NCBI GenBank assembly: GCA_014607495.2
Contig: CP053149.1
Coordinates: forward strand, 372,001-436,000
Length of the DNA stretch: 64,000 nt
Reading direction: 5' to 3'
From: Carposina sasakii
Taxonomy: Eukaryota > Arthropoda > Insecta > Lepidoptera > Carposinidae
Shown here: positions 1 through 10,002 of the stretch, in pieces
How the letters are laid out: each line of letters begins with the position of its first letter
Numbering within the stretch: the stretch's first letter is position 1
Notes under the pieces: generated by a model
What the model was told of the DNA's origin: nothing
The model's database searches: none
What the model saw: the letters and a program-made list of their open reading frames with translations, nothing else
Position numbers and translations under genes: made by a program

Positions 1-302
1 GGTTTCGGCGTGACTGTCAAATGCTTTCTGGTTTTTTTTCTTTTCCTCTTTGTTTTGTAAAGATCATACGTTTTTGACGAAGTCAATATTTGTTTTCACC
101 TTTGATACTTCGCTACTTCGTTATTTCTAAAACAATTTTATTAGAAATCAAATATTTTTTTAATCTCGATTCATTGTTAGGTTTGCTCTGCAATATGAAA
201 CCATTTAACGAAAAAACAAGACACGAGACACGATTTACTAAAAAAAAGTATAATATGTATAGGTACATAGATGTATACTTGAAATTAATAAATATTATTA
301 TA
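1..302. other. AT-rich sequence, nothing recognised
   Basis: Low-complexity AT-rich DNA upstream of the first dispersed repeat. The open frame here has no recognisable domain and runs into the repeat at about 303, so I do not call a gene. Confidence 0.5.
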
Positions 303-640
303 CTAGTTGACGCCCGCGACTCCGTCCGCGTGGACTATAGACAAAAAAAAAACAAAATATCGAAATTATCCGGGATAAAAACATTTTCCCGGGATAAAAA
401 GTAGCCTATATGTTAAGTGAGACCTGTCACAATTTATTCCTGATAACTGCATCGAAAACGGTTCAGCCGTTTCTGAGATTAGCGTGCACAAACAGACAAA
501 CCGACAAACAGACAAAAATTCCAAAATTCATTGTTTTGGGTACTATTGCGTTGATAAAGGTATTCTATATATTTTTTCGTATATATCTTCCATGTACAGA
601 CAGCGATCCGTTAGATTTTTATTATATGTATAGAATAGAT
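303..640 (+). repeat. Dispersed repeat G (GACTCCGTCCGCG family), copy 1
   Basis: It starts with a CTAG-type motif followed by CGCGACTCCGTCCGCG. It then shows a doubled CCGGGATAAAA block, GTAGCCTATATGTTAAGT, a block resembling ATCGAAATCGGTTCAGCCGTTTCTGAGAT, and a tail ending in ATTATATGTATAGA. The same order of blocks recurs at 4248, 7740 and 41583 on the plus strand, and at 5240 and 54150 on the minus strand. This is a very common lepidopteran repeat. I believe it is retrotransposon-derived, but its class cannot be settled from these copies. Apparent ORFs inside it are not genes. Confidence 0.75.
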
Positions 641-1479
641 TATGACTATGTAGACAAATGTCTGCTGGAAACTTCATCTCGGTTAATTTTAAAGAACACA
701 TGAACAAAGTGACTTCCCCTTAATAGTGACAATAAGAAAAGTGCCGATGGACACATTCTTAGTTTTACACGGATTAGCAATTTAAGTTAGATAAAAATTA
801 CTTATTAGTCTAATTAGGCTAGATTGTAATTTTAATGAATTATCTGTTCGTCACGGATAATACATAAAGAAAAAAAAAACAATCTCGGTTAATTTTTGAA
901 ATTCTGATTTTCCCGTTACCTTAAATCCCGTTCAAGTGCTCCGCTGTACTCGTCGAGGAAAACATAACATAATGCTAATTTCAGCTTCCTACGCCCGTAA
1001 TTATCTGCTATACTTTGATAAATAAAAAAAAAATAACCTTCATATTAGGATAGCTTATTATTATTTTAATAGAAAATCAACCTAGCATAGTAGAGAAAAC
1101 TTAAGAGCAGTTACTTAATGACCTACGATCAATCGATTAACCGAGCACTACAATATTGTTCTTTTTTAAGCTAGAGTGAATAGGCACTTTCTAGGTAAAC
1201 GTATACAACCTTAGGCCGCATCTCATGGCACGTTGGCGGTCAAATGTTTGTCTAGTCATCTATAAAAAAAAAGTTTCTTAGAAGCAAACGCGAATAAACC
1301 ATTCACACTCGCCCTAGCTTAGACAATGTAATATCATTTGGCATCGACGTTGACATCGATATCGCGACACTTCCACCAATAGCAGTTGGAATACATCTCA
1401 TAACTTGATGAACACATGAATATAAAGACTTTCTATTGAAGAAAACTATCCTTCTTCCTGGATGTTTGTTACTCTTTCA
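641..1479. other. Unassigned AT-rich stretch
   Basis: No gene, RNA or repeat boundary that I can support. Confidence 0.4.
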
Positions 1480-1622
1480 CGTAAAAACGGCTGGAGCGAT
1501 TTTAATAAAATTTGGTATGGAGTTAGCTGACACTCTGGATTAGGACATAGGCTACTTTTTATCTCAGGAAAATATTTCTATCCCGGATAATTTCGACATT
1601 TTGTTTTTTCTGCAGTCCACAC
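1480..1622 (-). repeat. Diverged fragment of repeat G
   Basis: It reads in reverse the ATAGGCTACTTTTTAT, TATCCCGGATAATTTC and CTGCAGTCCAC blocks seen at 5500-5600. The end carrying the GACTCCGTCCGCG motif is lost. Confidence 0.6.
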
Positions 1623-1720
1623 TGTCTGAAATAAATCTAAAAACTATCTGAATTTCTATCGAGAAATAACTTACTTTTCTAAGTCCCTGTCTAGAAGTAT
1701 GTCGACGAAAAATACTATAA

Positions 1721-1801
1721 AATTATTAATTAAGAAATGGAAAAAATTCTACACCCGAGTGGGACTCTCAAGTGCTCTTACCACTGAGCTACCGGGTACT
1801 A
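1721..1801 (-). repeat. tRNA-headed SINE (family S2), partial copy
   Basis: Reverse-complement match to the tRNA-like module and A/T-rich tail seen complete at 41941-42045 and 58826-58920. The run GAAATGGAAAAAATTCT is followed by a degraded T-arm (CCCGAGTGGGACTC) and then CTGAGCTACCGGGT, the D-arm and acceptor side. The middle is deleted, so it cannot fold as a tRNA. Confidence 0.6.
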
Positions 1802-2323
1802 TCTATTATTACAACTACTGATAAACAGCAGCCCAAAGTGTTTGTGCCGTTGTTTTGTTAACAAAAACTTTCAAAATGTACTGACAAGCGATCTAGCGTC
1901 AAAAGTGGCGAAGGGCCGGCGGGAGGCTCCGCATCAGGCGGGCGGAATTCGCAATGAGTTGCTACTCGTAAAAACTAGAGAAAATGTATATTAGAGGATT
2001 GTTACTTTCAATATAATGAAAAATATACGTGGATAACAGGAGAGTAAATATTGGTGTAAAAGAGACACATCTATAAATCTATGTGATCTCATAATAATAT
2101 TTTATTGGTATTTTTCTGATACTCATATAACAAATGCGATCTTTGTAATTGAGCTAGTTTATTGAACTTGTAGTGTAATAAATGGTACGATGAAGTTTTT
2201 TAAAATAAATATTTCTTATCAGCACTAGGATACTCCTTAACATTTTAGAGAAATAAAACTAATTTTATTGTTCTTTCCATTATATATTTTTTTAAATATT
2301 TAAATACATCACCATTTTAAGTC

Positions 2324-2480
2324 ATCGTCATCATCATCGTCAGCCTATTGCAGTCCACTGCTGGACGTAGGCCTCCCCCAGTGTAAAACGTTGCCAAGGT
2401 CAATTTGTTGTGGCAGCCATTACCCGTAGCCCGGGGACTCTTTCCACGCCCTGCCACACTTTGACCCGGGCCATCATTTT
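2324..2480. repeat. LINE 3'-end fragment (CCACTGCTGGACGTAGGC family)
   Basis: It contains GCAGTCCACTGCTGGACG and TAGGCCTCCCCCAG, the complement of the 3' end of the RT-type ORF at 53830-54045, which reads GGCCTACGTCCAGCAGTGG. The same block occurs at 31198, 55920 and, diverged, at 6548 and 23584. It is a 5'-truncated non-LTR retrotransposon remnant. Confidence 0.7.
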
Positions 2481-2519
2481 AAGTAACCATCAGATATTTT
2501 AAAACGACACCAAACTAAC

Positions 2520-2790
2520 TCCATCCCATAAAACAGCGTTCAAAAAGCTAGGCAAACAGTAAAATATGTAAATGCGAAACGTAAAAAACTGCGTTACAGT
2601 ACAGGCGCATGACAACGGGCGCATCATAATGCCGGCCCAGTCGCCACTAAAACAATGTCAGAGACACATTAAAATGAAAAAGGTAATCTACATAAAAATA
2701 AAAATGGCCGGCCTCCTCAATGGGAAAAAACCGGTCATTATTCCTCGAGCCGTAATCCCCTTTATGATTATGCACTTCTGTTTTTCCGTT
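2520..2790. other. Non-repetitive island, possible conserved noncoding DNA
   Basis: Higher GC than its surroundings, with short blocks such as GCCGGCCCAGTCGCCA and CGCATCATAATGCCGG, and no match to any repeat in the window. A 73-codon ORF covers it but has no recognisable domain. A regulatory role is inference only. Confidence 0.25.
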
Positions 2791-3524
2791 TGAATTTTCT
2801 ATGGTGTGAGAGACTGGGCCTTGACGGTGTTATATTAAGATTTTTGAGGATAATGGAGGAATTTTTATGTTCCGGCTTTTTTTTGATAAATTATGTTAGA
2901 ATAAATTTGATGAAATATAAATATTTGAGAGCTGAGTTAATATTAAATGATCTTGTAACGACTTTTCAACAATAAATATTTATTTTTCCTGGTCGTTTCA
3001 GGTATTGCTATACGACTTTGAAATGTTCATATTATAATCTTGAAAACTAATGTAATTTTGCTGCTCAAGTTTTATGTAAAAGTTCTTTACAGTGACAGTT
3101 TTCATAGCCTTTTGCCAAACATATCCCCTGTATCGGAAACAAGATAGTTGGCATTCGACACGTGAGATCTAATCGAACTCTTACTCAAATTAGCCTACCT
3201 GAGCACAGTCTACGGGACTGAACACGTGTATCAAGTTTTCAGTAAAAATCTACTTTAAGGTCACCAACCATTACAAATGTATAGAGGAGGAGTCCTTATC
3301 TTTGTTCATAGAAAATACAATAATGTTTTTATAATTTTATCTAGCTTCCTGCTCAAATATTTTCACCTATTTAATTCATTTAATTTTTTGATGCAAATAC
3401 TCAAATTTCGTTCACTCATTTATGATGTTTGGTAAGATAAGATATTTAATTTTAAAGTCAATATGGAATCTTTTTCTTTATAAACAAACAAAATATTACA
3501 ATTTTAAAATACAGGATATTATAC

Positions 3525-3770
3525 ATATATACATAATAATCACGCCTCTTTCCCGGAGGGGTAGGCAGAGATCACGGATCTCCATTTGCTACGATCCTCA
3601 CTCACCTCTTCGCCTCATCTACTTTCATGATATTCTTCACGCACGTTCGACGGTTTAGGGTACTCTTGACCTGACCTTTCTTTAGAATATCACAAATTTC
3701 GGTGAAGGTCCGGCGAGTTCTTCCCCTTCCAACCCTTCCATCCACTTACACTCACAGGATATTATGTACC
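3525..3770. repeat. Dispersed repeat (ATAATCACGCCT...GGGGTAGGCAGA)
   Basis: It opens with ATAATCACGCCTCTTTCCC and GGAGGGGTAGGCAGA. A related head recurs at 17760 before a different body. It is probably the tail of a non-LTR retrotransposon. The 78-codon ORF here starts in flanking DNA and is not credible. Confidence 0.55.
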
Positions 3771-3859
3771 TACAGATTTAAATTAAGCAAAAAGTGGCAA
3801 AACTTTACAACGTTTTTTTATCCAAATAACATGAATATAAGTTAATTCGAATAAAATAT

Positions 3860-3863
<4 letters not shown>

Positions 3864-3890
<27 letters not shown>
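3864..3890. repeat. (TA)n microsatellite
   Basis: Uninterrupted TA dinucleotides for about 27 bases inside AT-rich DNA. Confidence 0.95.
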
Positions 3891-4152
3891 TGTACTGTAT
3901 TGTATAAAAGATATTGTATTTGAGCTGTTGATTAACGACATTGTCTGTCACAGCTCCCCTATGTATTGGCTCCACGGTTACCCCGAGCAGTGTGGGCGAA
4001 TTACTCAGGCCATTACGACGTTTTAAAATTAAACGTTACTCCTAATGACGGCTATGTACAAAAGAGAAATAAAGTATTTAATATCTAATTATATACCTAC
4101 TCTTATCACGGTAAAATAAATAACCTATTTTGTATAGGTATTAACATTATAA

Positions 4153-4247
4153 AACAGTGATAGCCCAATGATTTAGACGTGCATCTTTTAAGTAGAGAGC
4201 GTAGATTCGATCCCATTCACGGGCCTATATCACTGAATTTATTTCAT
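4153..4247 (+). repeat. tRNA-headed SINE (family S3), copy 1
   Basis: A tRNA-like segment (TAGCCCAATGATTTAGACG, then the B-box-like GATTCGATCCC) is followed by GGGCCTATATCACTGAA and TTTATTTCAT. The same order is found at 26384-26480, where the B box reads GGTTCGATCCC. Repeat G abuts it directly at 4248. Confidence 0.7.
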
Positions 4248-4475
4248 ACTAGTGATCGCCCGCGACTCCGTCCGCATAGACTGCAGAAAAAGCAAATTGT
4301 CCAAATTATCCGGGATAAAACATTTTCCTGGGGATAAAAGTAGCCTATATGTTAAGACGGGACCTGTCACAATATATTCCTGAAAATTGTATCGAAATCG
4401 GTCCAGACGTTTCTGAGATGAAGCTGCACAAACATCGATCCGTTACAATTTTTTTTATATGTATAGATAGATAGA
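4248..4475 (+). repeat. Dispersed repeat G, copy 2
   Basis: CCCGCGACTCCGTCCGCA, then the CCGGGATAAAA and TAGCCTATATGTTAAG blocks and an internal deletion relative to 303-640. It ends at TTTTTTTATATGTATAGAT. Confidence 0.75.
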
Positions 4476-4481
4476 AACGGA

Positions 4482-4542
4482 TTTTAATGTTGCAAAATTG
4501 TCACTTACGAGTAGCTCGTGCTTTCGAAAGCACGTAAAACCT
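4482..4542 (+). repeat. Short fragment of LINE 3' end (family L)
   Basis: TTTTAATGTTGCAAAATTG and GAAAGCACGTAAAACC match the start of the longer copy at 6815-7040. Confidence 0.55.
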
Positions 4543-5235
4543 GTGCCTATTCGAAATTTCGCGCAAAATCGGCCCCAGATGCGTTACAAGACTGGGATTT
4601 GGGTTTATTATGATCCAAATGGTGTTCCTAAACCGATTTTGGCGAAATAATTTTGAATTTTGGTTTAACTCCCTTAAGGGGGGGGGGGGCAAAAACAGTG
4701 GAAATTCAATATCCGGCGAACCGCTAGCCGGAAAAATCCGGTTAGGGCGTCAAAATTTTTCTAAAATTGCGCTCTATTCATTAAAAATCAATTTTAACCT
4801 AGAATGCTGAAGGCAGCTGAAAATTTAACAAAAAACTGAAAATGAGGTTTCTTATCTATAATATAAAAACCGTGAGGTTTAATAATCCAAACTAAAGCTA
4901 TTTACAGTAAGAAAGTTAGCGCGCAACTAACTATAATTTAAAAAAGGTACCTCATCGATCTCTTTCAGGATCTACAGGCCTGTAAACTTTGGTCACTTTA
5001 ATGTCCATAGAATATTTGTTTATTGTCCAAAAATTCCGTTCTTGGTGTCTTAGGAATTCTGGCGTTGTCCTCTATACGATGGTTTTTTCAAAAATCTCTC
5101 CCTCTGGGGATTTCGGTCCCATCGGCCTACGAGAGTATACCACGCTGGGCAGGCGGGTTGTTGGTGAACGAAGTGTGATTTTTGTACAAAGTATAATAGA
5201 TTATTAAATACAATAGTTTACGCTTATAAAGTGGC

Positions 5236-5617
5236 GGGCATATCTATACATATAATAAAAATGTAACGGATCGCTGTCTGTACATGGAAGATATATGAGA
5301 AAAAATATTTTAGGAGACCTTTATCAACGCAATAGAACCTATGATTTTTGGAATTTTTGTCTGTTTGTCTTTTTGTCTGTATGTCGGTTTGTCAGTTTGT
5401 CTGTTTGTCGGTTTGTCTGTTTGTCTGTGCTTTTGTGCACGCTCATCTCAGAAACGGCTGAACCGATTTCGATTCAGTTGTCAGGAATATATTGTGGCAG
5501 GTCCCACTTAACATATAGGCTACTTTTTATCTCGGGAAAATGTTTTTATCCCGGATAATTTCGGCATTTTGTTTTTTCTGTCGTCCACTCGGACGGAGTC
5601 GCGGGTGTTCACTAGTA
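5236..5617 (-). repeat. Dispersed repeat G, copy 3, with expanded GTTTGTCT array
   Basis: Reverse copy ending at GGACGGAGTCGCGGGTG. The internal stretch at about 5357-5430 has expanded into tandem GTTTGTCT/GTTTGTCG units. The 87-codon ORF is translated repeat, including the cysteine- and valine-rich stretch produced by that array. Confidence 0.8.
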
Positions 5618-6524
5618 CCAAATAATAATAATATGCCTGTGAAAAAGACACATAATATATTTTAACATTCCAGCTACTCTAAAAAGCATCTGAGATATAA
5701 TATAATTAGCAAAAAGACCGGACGAGAGTAAAAAATTTTGGCTAAGAGCTGTTTCCTAAATACCTCCTTTGTTAAAGACCTCATTGTGCCCTAATCCGGT
5801 TTGTAAGGCTATGTTTTGTTACACTTTTTGTTTGAAAACATTTTTTATTTTTACTCTTTCTGTTTCATTTCAAATCACAAAAGCACTCGTAGAAATGATA
5901 TGGCAACCTTATTTTGTTTTGTATGTTCATACAAAATAAATTTAATATTATAACTATATGTACCTATCGCGTCTATGTCAATATATTAATAATAAATGAA
6001 TTTGTAAAAACATTCATTTTACGATTTCACGAATAATATTGGAAAGTAAAATTAAATGGAACATACCTCATGTATCAAGAAAAAAACTTAAAGTAAATAA
6101 ATAAAATTAAGTCTATCTATTAACTTGAAGCTAACAGCCGTTTAATTAAGATAAAATACGATAGAAAACACAATAACGTCTTTTAAAACCATTTCTACAA
6201 CAAAAAAGTTATCATAATTCGTAGCACTACTACGGTTACTACGAAATTGCGTAGTAAACAAAATGCTACAAAGCGACTACGACCCACATTTTATGCCGAA
6301 AAGGCTTTGGGAGCGTAGTTTACAAAACCCAACTTATACTAAATACACGGAAACAGAATCAGGGAGGGAAACGGTGGAAAAATAAGGGTAAAACTATACT
6401 GGGAATTATATTAGCATAATATTGGTCCCGGCTTATCCCGGCACGGTGGCGTAATCAGGACAAGAATAAAATTGTTATAAGACAGAGCTTTGGATCATTA
6501 AAAACGTAAGCATGGATCATCATC
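5618..6524. other. Unassigned AT-rich stretch
   Basis: No supported gene or repeat. A short symmetric CGTAGTNN-rich patch (about 6218-6275) was seen but has no assignable function. Confidence 0.35.
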
Positions 6525-6640
6525 ATTTACAGCCCTGAGAGGTCCACTGTTGGACACAGGCTTCCCCCAACAACCTCCACTCCGACCGGTCGGAATCAGC
6601 CTGCATCCAACCGACACCCGCGACCTTGGTCAGTACGCGT
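6525..6640. repeat. LINE 3'-end fragment
   Basis: It has GGTCCACTGTTGGACACAGG and CTCCCC-type blocks, then CTCCACTCCGACCGGTCGG and CAGCCTGCATCCA. The latter pair recurs in part at 10598-10650. It is a degraded retrotransposon tail. Confidence 0.5.
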
Positions 6641-6814
6641 ATGATGAATTTGGTGAGAGCGAAATGTCTCACTTTTAAACGTCAAATCCACAGAGCTAAG
6701 TAATAACTAGACATGGCAAGTTTTTCTACTTGGTGTGTAAATGGGGATTGTAAACCACTTCTATCAGCCCTAATTCAATCAGTCCTGGCTTGAGAACGAG
6801 TGTCTATTCTAATT

Positions 6815-7040
6815 CTTTTAATGTTGCAAAATTATCACTTAGTTCGTGCCTCGGAAAGCACGTAAAACCGTTGGTCCTGCGCCTGATCTCTCTCCGGTCG
6901 TATCGCCATTCCGTCCCATCGGACTATGAGAGTAACGGAATAGAGAGTGCATCTGTGATCGCGCACACACTTGTGCGCTATAATATCTCCTGCGTACCTG
7001 GCCAATCTCCGTAGAGATTGGTCGCCTTGGCCGAAAGAAT
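6815..7040 (+). repeat. LINE 3'-end fragment, family L (GAAAGCACGTAAAACCG)
   Basis: Closely matches, in opposite orientation, 13410-13622. Shared blocks include GCGCCTGATCTCTCTCCGG, CCGTTACTCTCATAG in reverse, and GGCCAATCTCCGTAGAG. I recognise this as the 3' end of a common lepidopteran non-LTR retrotransposon. ORFs on both strands here are translated repeat. Confidence 0.65.
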
Positions 7041-7044
7041 TTTT

Positions 7045-7155
7045 TTTTTTTAAATATTTTAGATATATTCAATATAACATACATGATGATGATGACCTCC
7101 AACCGCATCATCATCATGTATGTTATATTGAATATATCTAAAATATTTAAAAAAA
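7045..7155. repeat. Near-perfect 50-bp-arm hairpin
   Basis: Left arm 7045-7094 and right arm 7106-7155 are exact or nearly exact reverse complements around an 11-base loop (ACCTCCAACCG). Each arm carries a (GAT)n/(ATC)n run next to the loop and AAATATTTT near its outer end. It directly follows the T-run that ends the LINE fragment at 7040, so it may be an inverted duplication of the retrotransposon tail. Confidence 0.9.
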
Positions 7156-7612
7156 TAGCCATTTAACGATGTTTAGTTTTGGACCCTGAATACTTATGCT
7201 GTTCTTTTTTAATTTTTTTTCAAGAGTAGTAATTAAATCTGTGAAATATTTGTTTACTTTTATAGACATTGCTTCTTCATCAAAAACATTTCTACGATAA
7301 TGTTTAACACGGACATTTTAGAAATAAAACATTCATAGTCATGGACGGCGACTTAAATAGCATAATTTCTTTCTCCTTTCGTCGGTACGGATCTCTAAAA
7401 ACAAATAGATCTCTGCCGTGGTCACAAAGTGTCCGAAATAAGTTGATTCGTGGACACTTAACGCGCAAGCATCGACGTCAGTAAGCGTGAGTTACGCGCG
7501 GTCAACACGCAAGTGGGGACGGACATTTATATGCGGACTAAACGCATTTGTTTTCTGTGTGTGTACATAATTATTTACTTTATCAGTTTATTTGTAGTTT
7601 ATAGCAACTCTT

Positions 7613-7725
7613 CACGGATCATTGATACCTGTCCCCGCTATGGTAATCGTGACTTTGGCATCTTCCTTATGATCCAGCAGTTCTAGCTTTACCTTATTTA
7701 GGAACACATCCTTGTCTTTGTGTAT
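7613..7725 (+). repeat. Dispersed repeat H, fragment
   Basis: GATACCTGTCCCCGCTATG and CTTATGATCCAGCAGTTCT match repeat H copies at 21265, 24665, 27515 and 44330. Confidence 0.5.
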
Positions 7726-7739
7726 GTATATATTAATTA

Positions 7740-8050
7740 ACTAGTGGATGCCCGCGACTCCGTCCGCGTGGGCTACAGAAAAAACAAAATGTCAAAATGA
7801 TCCGGAATGAAAACATTTTTCGGGATAAAAAGTAGCCTATATGTTAAGTGGGATCTGTCACAATATATTCCTGAAAACTGCATCGAAATCGGTTCAGCCG
7901 TTTTTGAGATCAGCGTGCATAAACGCACAGACAAAATCATTATTTTGGGTACTATTGCGTTGATAAAGGTCTCCTATAATATTTTTTCTCATATATCTTC
8001 CATGTACAGACAGTGACCCGTTACATTTTTATTATATGTATAGATAAATA
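7740..8050 (+). repeat. Dispersed repeat G, copy 4
   Basis: It begins CTAGTGGATGCCCGCGACTC, has all the internal blocks, and ends at ATTATATGTATAGATA. The 69-codon ORF is translated repeat. Confidence 0.8.
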
Positions 8051-8789
8051 GAAGATAACATACATAGGTACATATAGATATTATAGGTACACACGGGCGA
8101 CTATTTTGGGAATAGGTTCCTTATAATGGGCTATTTTGTAACATTCCGCTTCACCCCTTCTCTTACAACCTGTATATAGATAGGCTCACTAATGTAGTGT
8201 TTAGTAATTAAAGTACCCATTAAATTGTAAACCCGCGTAATAGTTTAACCAATTGAATTAAAAGTCACCACCCGCGGTGCCGGAAGAGCCGGGTTATCGT
8301 TTTGTGCGCACACACACAATCTAATGCGTATGGGTTAAAGCGCAAATTCGCTTATTTTAACTACATTAGTTTAGTAAAACCGTTTAGCGGAAGACCCTTA
8401 CCAGGTTTTGGCGATGATATCTGTATAGAATTTTATGATTGTTTGATTTCAAAAAGATTTCGAGTTCAATTTTAAAGTGATTTTTATCAATTTAGGTTTT
8501 ATTTTTCAGGACGAAATTTTAGCAACAGAATACATATAAGGAAAACATTTAAGATTAAACTGTTTCATAGAAAATTCATATCAATGGAAAACATAAGGAT
8601 TATTCCCCATAGAGACCATTGAGAGAGAAATATTTAGCATTACCTATCGCTGTTTTTCCAAGTCATTAATTTATTTATATATTTTACACATAGGATATAG
8701 GTACCTAGACACAGGACTTAGGGATCATATTATAGTACATATGTACCAGGATAAAATGATTTTTTAAATTATCTGGAGTCATTTTCGAC
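8051..8789. other. Unassigned stretch
   Basis: No supported feature. The start (8085-8180) includes a block resembling ATAGGTTCCTTATAATGGGC, which may be a fragment of MITE A. Confidence 0.35.
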
Positions 8790-9068
8790 ATGAAATAATA
8801 AAAAAAAATCCAAAAGCCCGACTGCTTAAAAAAGAACTAAATAATGTACAGAATAAAATAAAATGAAAAGTAAAAAAATCAAGCACTTAGATGTCCAGTA
8901 GTCTAGAATTCTATAATATTATTATCGAATTAATACTATTGGAGAGCATAAAATATTTTCTAATGATCATAACATAACAACTGAACAGCCAGGATCCATT
9001 GAAATATTATTAGCTTGGCTGTCGGATAATGGATCCCGGGTGTTCAGTTGTTATGTTACGATCATTAG

Positions 9069-9080
9069 AAAATATTTTAT
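9069..9080. repeat. PLE target-site duplication, left
   Basis: AAAATATTTTAT, repeated exactly at 9991-10002. In the uninterrupted relative at 11590-11740 this site is part of a continuous AAAATATTTTATTTTCTTC, which confirms the insertion point. Confidence 0.9.
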
Positions 9081-9300
9081 AAATGAAATTGTATTAGGCG
9101 TTACAATTCGGAAGTTCAAACATTCACTATGGGTGCGCCCACCACCGGGCCCTACACCCTCCACTGACCCTCGGATCTGATAACTCATAATTGCGACAAC
9201 AGGCACTTGCACTAACTACAATCGCCATGAGAAACCAGACCCGAGCACCTAGCATGCAAGACGATACATTGCACCATTCCGAAATCAAAAACTAGATAAA

Positions 9301-9345
9301 TAATCTACATATGTTTCGCCAACAACCGTGGCATCCTCAGGATTA
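9301..9345 (-). ncRNA. Hammerhead ribozyme in left PLE arm
   Basis: Mirror image of the motif at 9770-9814, so it folds in the minus-strand transcript. Stem I is TAATC/GATTA, the core is CTGAGGA...GAAA, stem II is GCCA/TGGC, and stem III is formed by ACATATGT. The expected cleavage site follows the A before GATTA. Confidence 0.75.
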
Positions 9346-9769
9346 TAGAAATTAGTAAATTAGTAAACCACTAATTACTATGAACCTCTAAAACCCAACA
9401 CATTACTTACACAGAATTAACTACCCTCTACTAATAATAATAACTTGGAATGTAGTGGCTTGTCAATGTCAATAACAATTTTTGTTTTTGTGGGCAATGG
9501 AATATGTTGTTCCATACATCCTTGTTTTCTTTACTAATTTATCAATATTTTGGTGAATTTTTGAATTTTTTCATTTAAATTAACTAATTCACCCAATACT
9601 ATTTGGTTTGTGTGCACAAAATAGTATTATTTATTTGAAATATAAATAATGGTGGGTAATTATTTATATATTTTTAATACTTAGTAGAGGGTAGTTAATT
9701 CTGTGTAAGTAATGTGTTAGGTTTTAGAGGTTCATAGTAATTAGTGGTTTACTAATTTACTAATTTCTA

Positions 9770-9814
9770 TAATCCTGAGGATGCCACGGTTGTTGGCGAA
9801 ACATATGTAGATTA
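9770..9814 (+). ncRNA. Hammerhead ribozyme in right PLE arm
   Basis: Order: TAATC (stem I, 9770-9774), CTGAGGA (9775-9781), stem II GCCA...TGGC within 9782-9797, GAAA (9798-9801), short stem III ACATATGT (9801-9808), A9809 as the residue 5' of cleavage, GATTA (stem I, 9810-9814). The core fits CUGANGA/GAAA; position 7 is free to vary in hammerheads. One unpaired base lies before stem II. PLEs are known to carry hammerheads with a very short stem III. Confidence 0.8.
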
Positions 9815-9990
9815 TTTATCTAGTTTTTGATTTCGGAATGGTGCAATGTATCGTCTTGCATGCTAGGTGCTCGGGTCTGGTTTCTCATGGCGATTGTAGT
9901 TAGTGCAAGTGCCTGTTGTCGCAATTATGAGTTATCAGATCCGAGGGTCAGTGGAGGGTGTAGGGCCCGGTGGTGGGCGCACCCATAGTG

Positions 9991-10002
9991 AAAATATTTT
10001 AT
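9991..10002. repeat. PLE target-site duplication, right
   Basis: Exact copy of AAAATATTTTAT at 9069-9080. Confidence 0.9.

Larger units (their letters stand above)
9081..9990 (+). mobile_element. Short Penelope-like element with inverted terminal arms
   Basis: Flanked by a perfect 12-bp duplication AAAATATTTTAT (9069-9080 and 9991-10002). It starts with the 5' leader also seen at the right end of the full PLE. It then has a terminal arm (9125-9433) that is the near-perfect reverse complement of its right arm (9682-9990), about 309 bp each. The 248-bp centre (9434-9681) matches only the region downstream of the PLE stop codon, so no RT or endonuclease sequence remains. It therefore depends on a full element in trans. 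It sits inside a hairpin repeat. Confidence 0.9.

Noticed and set aside
303..640. ORFs at 90-404 and 410-703 as small genes
   Set aside because: Most of their length is repeat G, and the same peptides appear wherever that repeat occurs.
3950..4020. Possible gene start near CAGCTCCCCTATG
   Set aside because: No open frame of useful length and no recognisable peptide.
5340..5440. GTTTGTCT tandem array as a CRISPR or satellite
   Set aside because: It is a short expansion inside repeat G with no regular spacers.
6839..7162. 107-codon minus-strand ORF
   Set aside because: It is formed by a LINE tail plus one side of the hairpin at 7045-7155.
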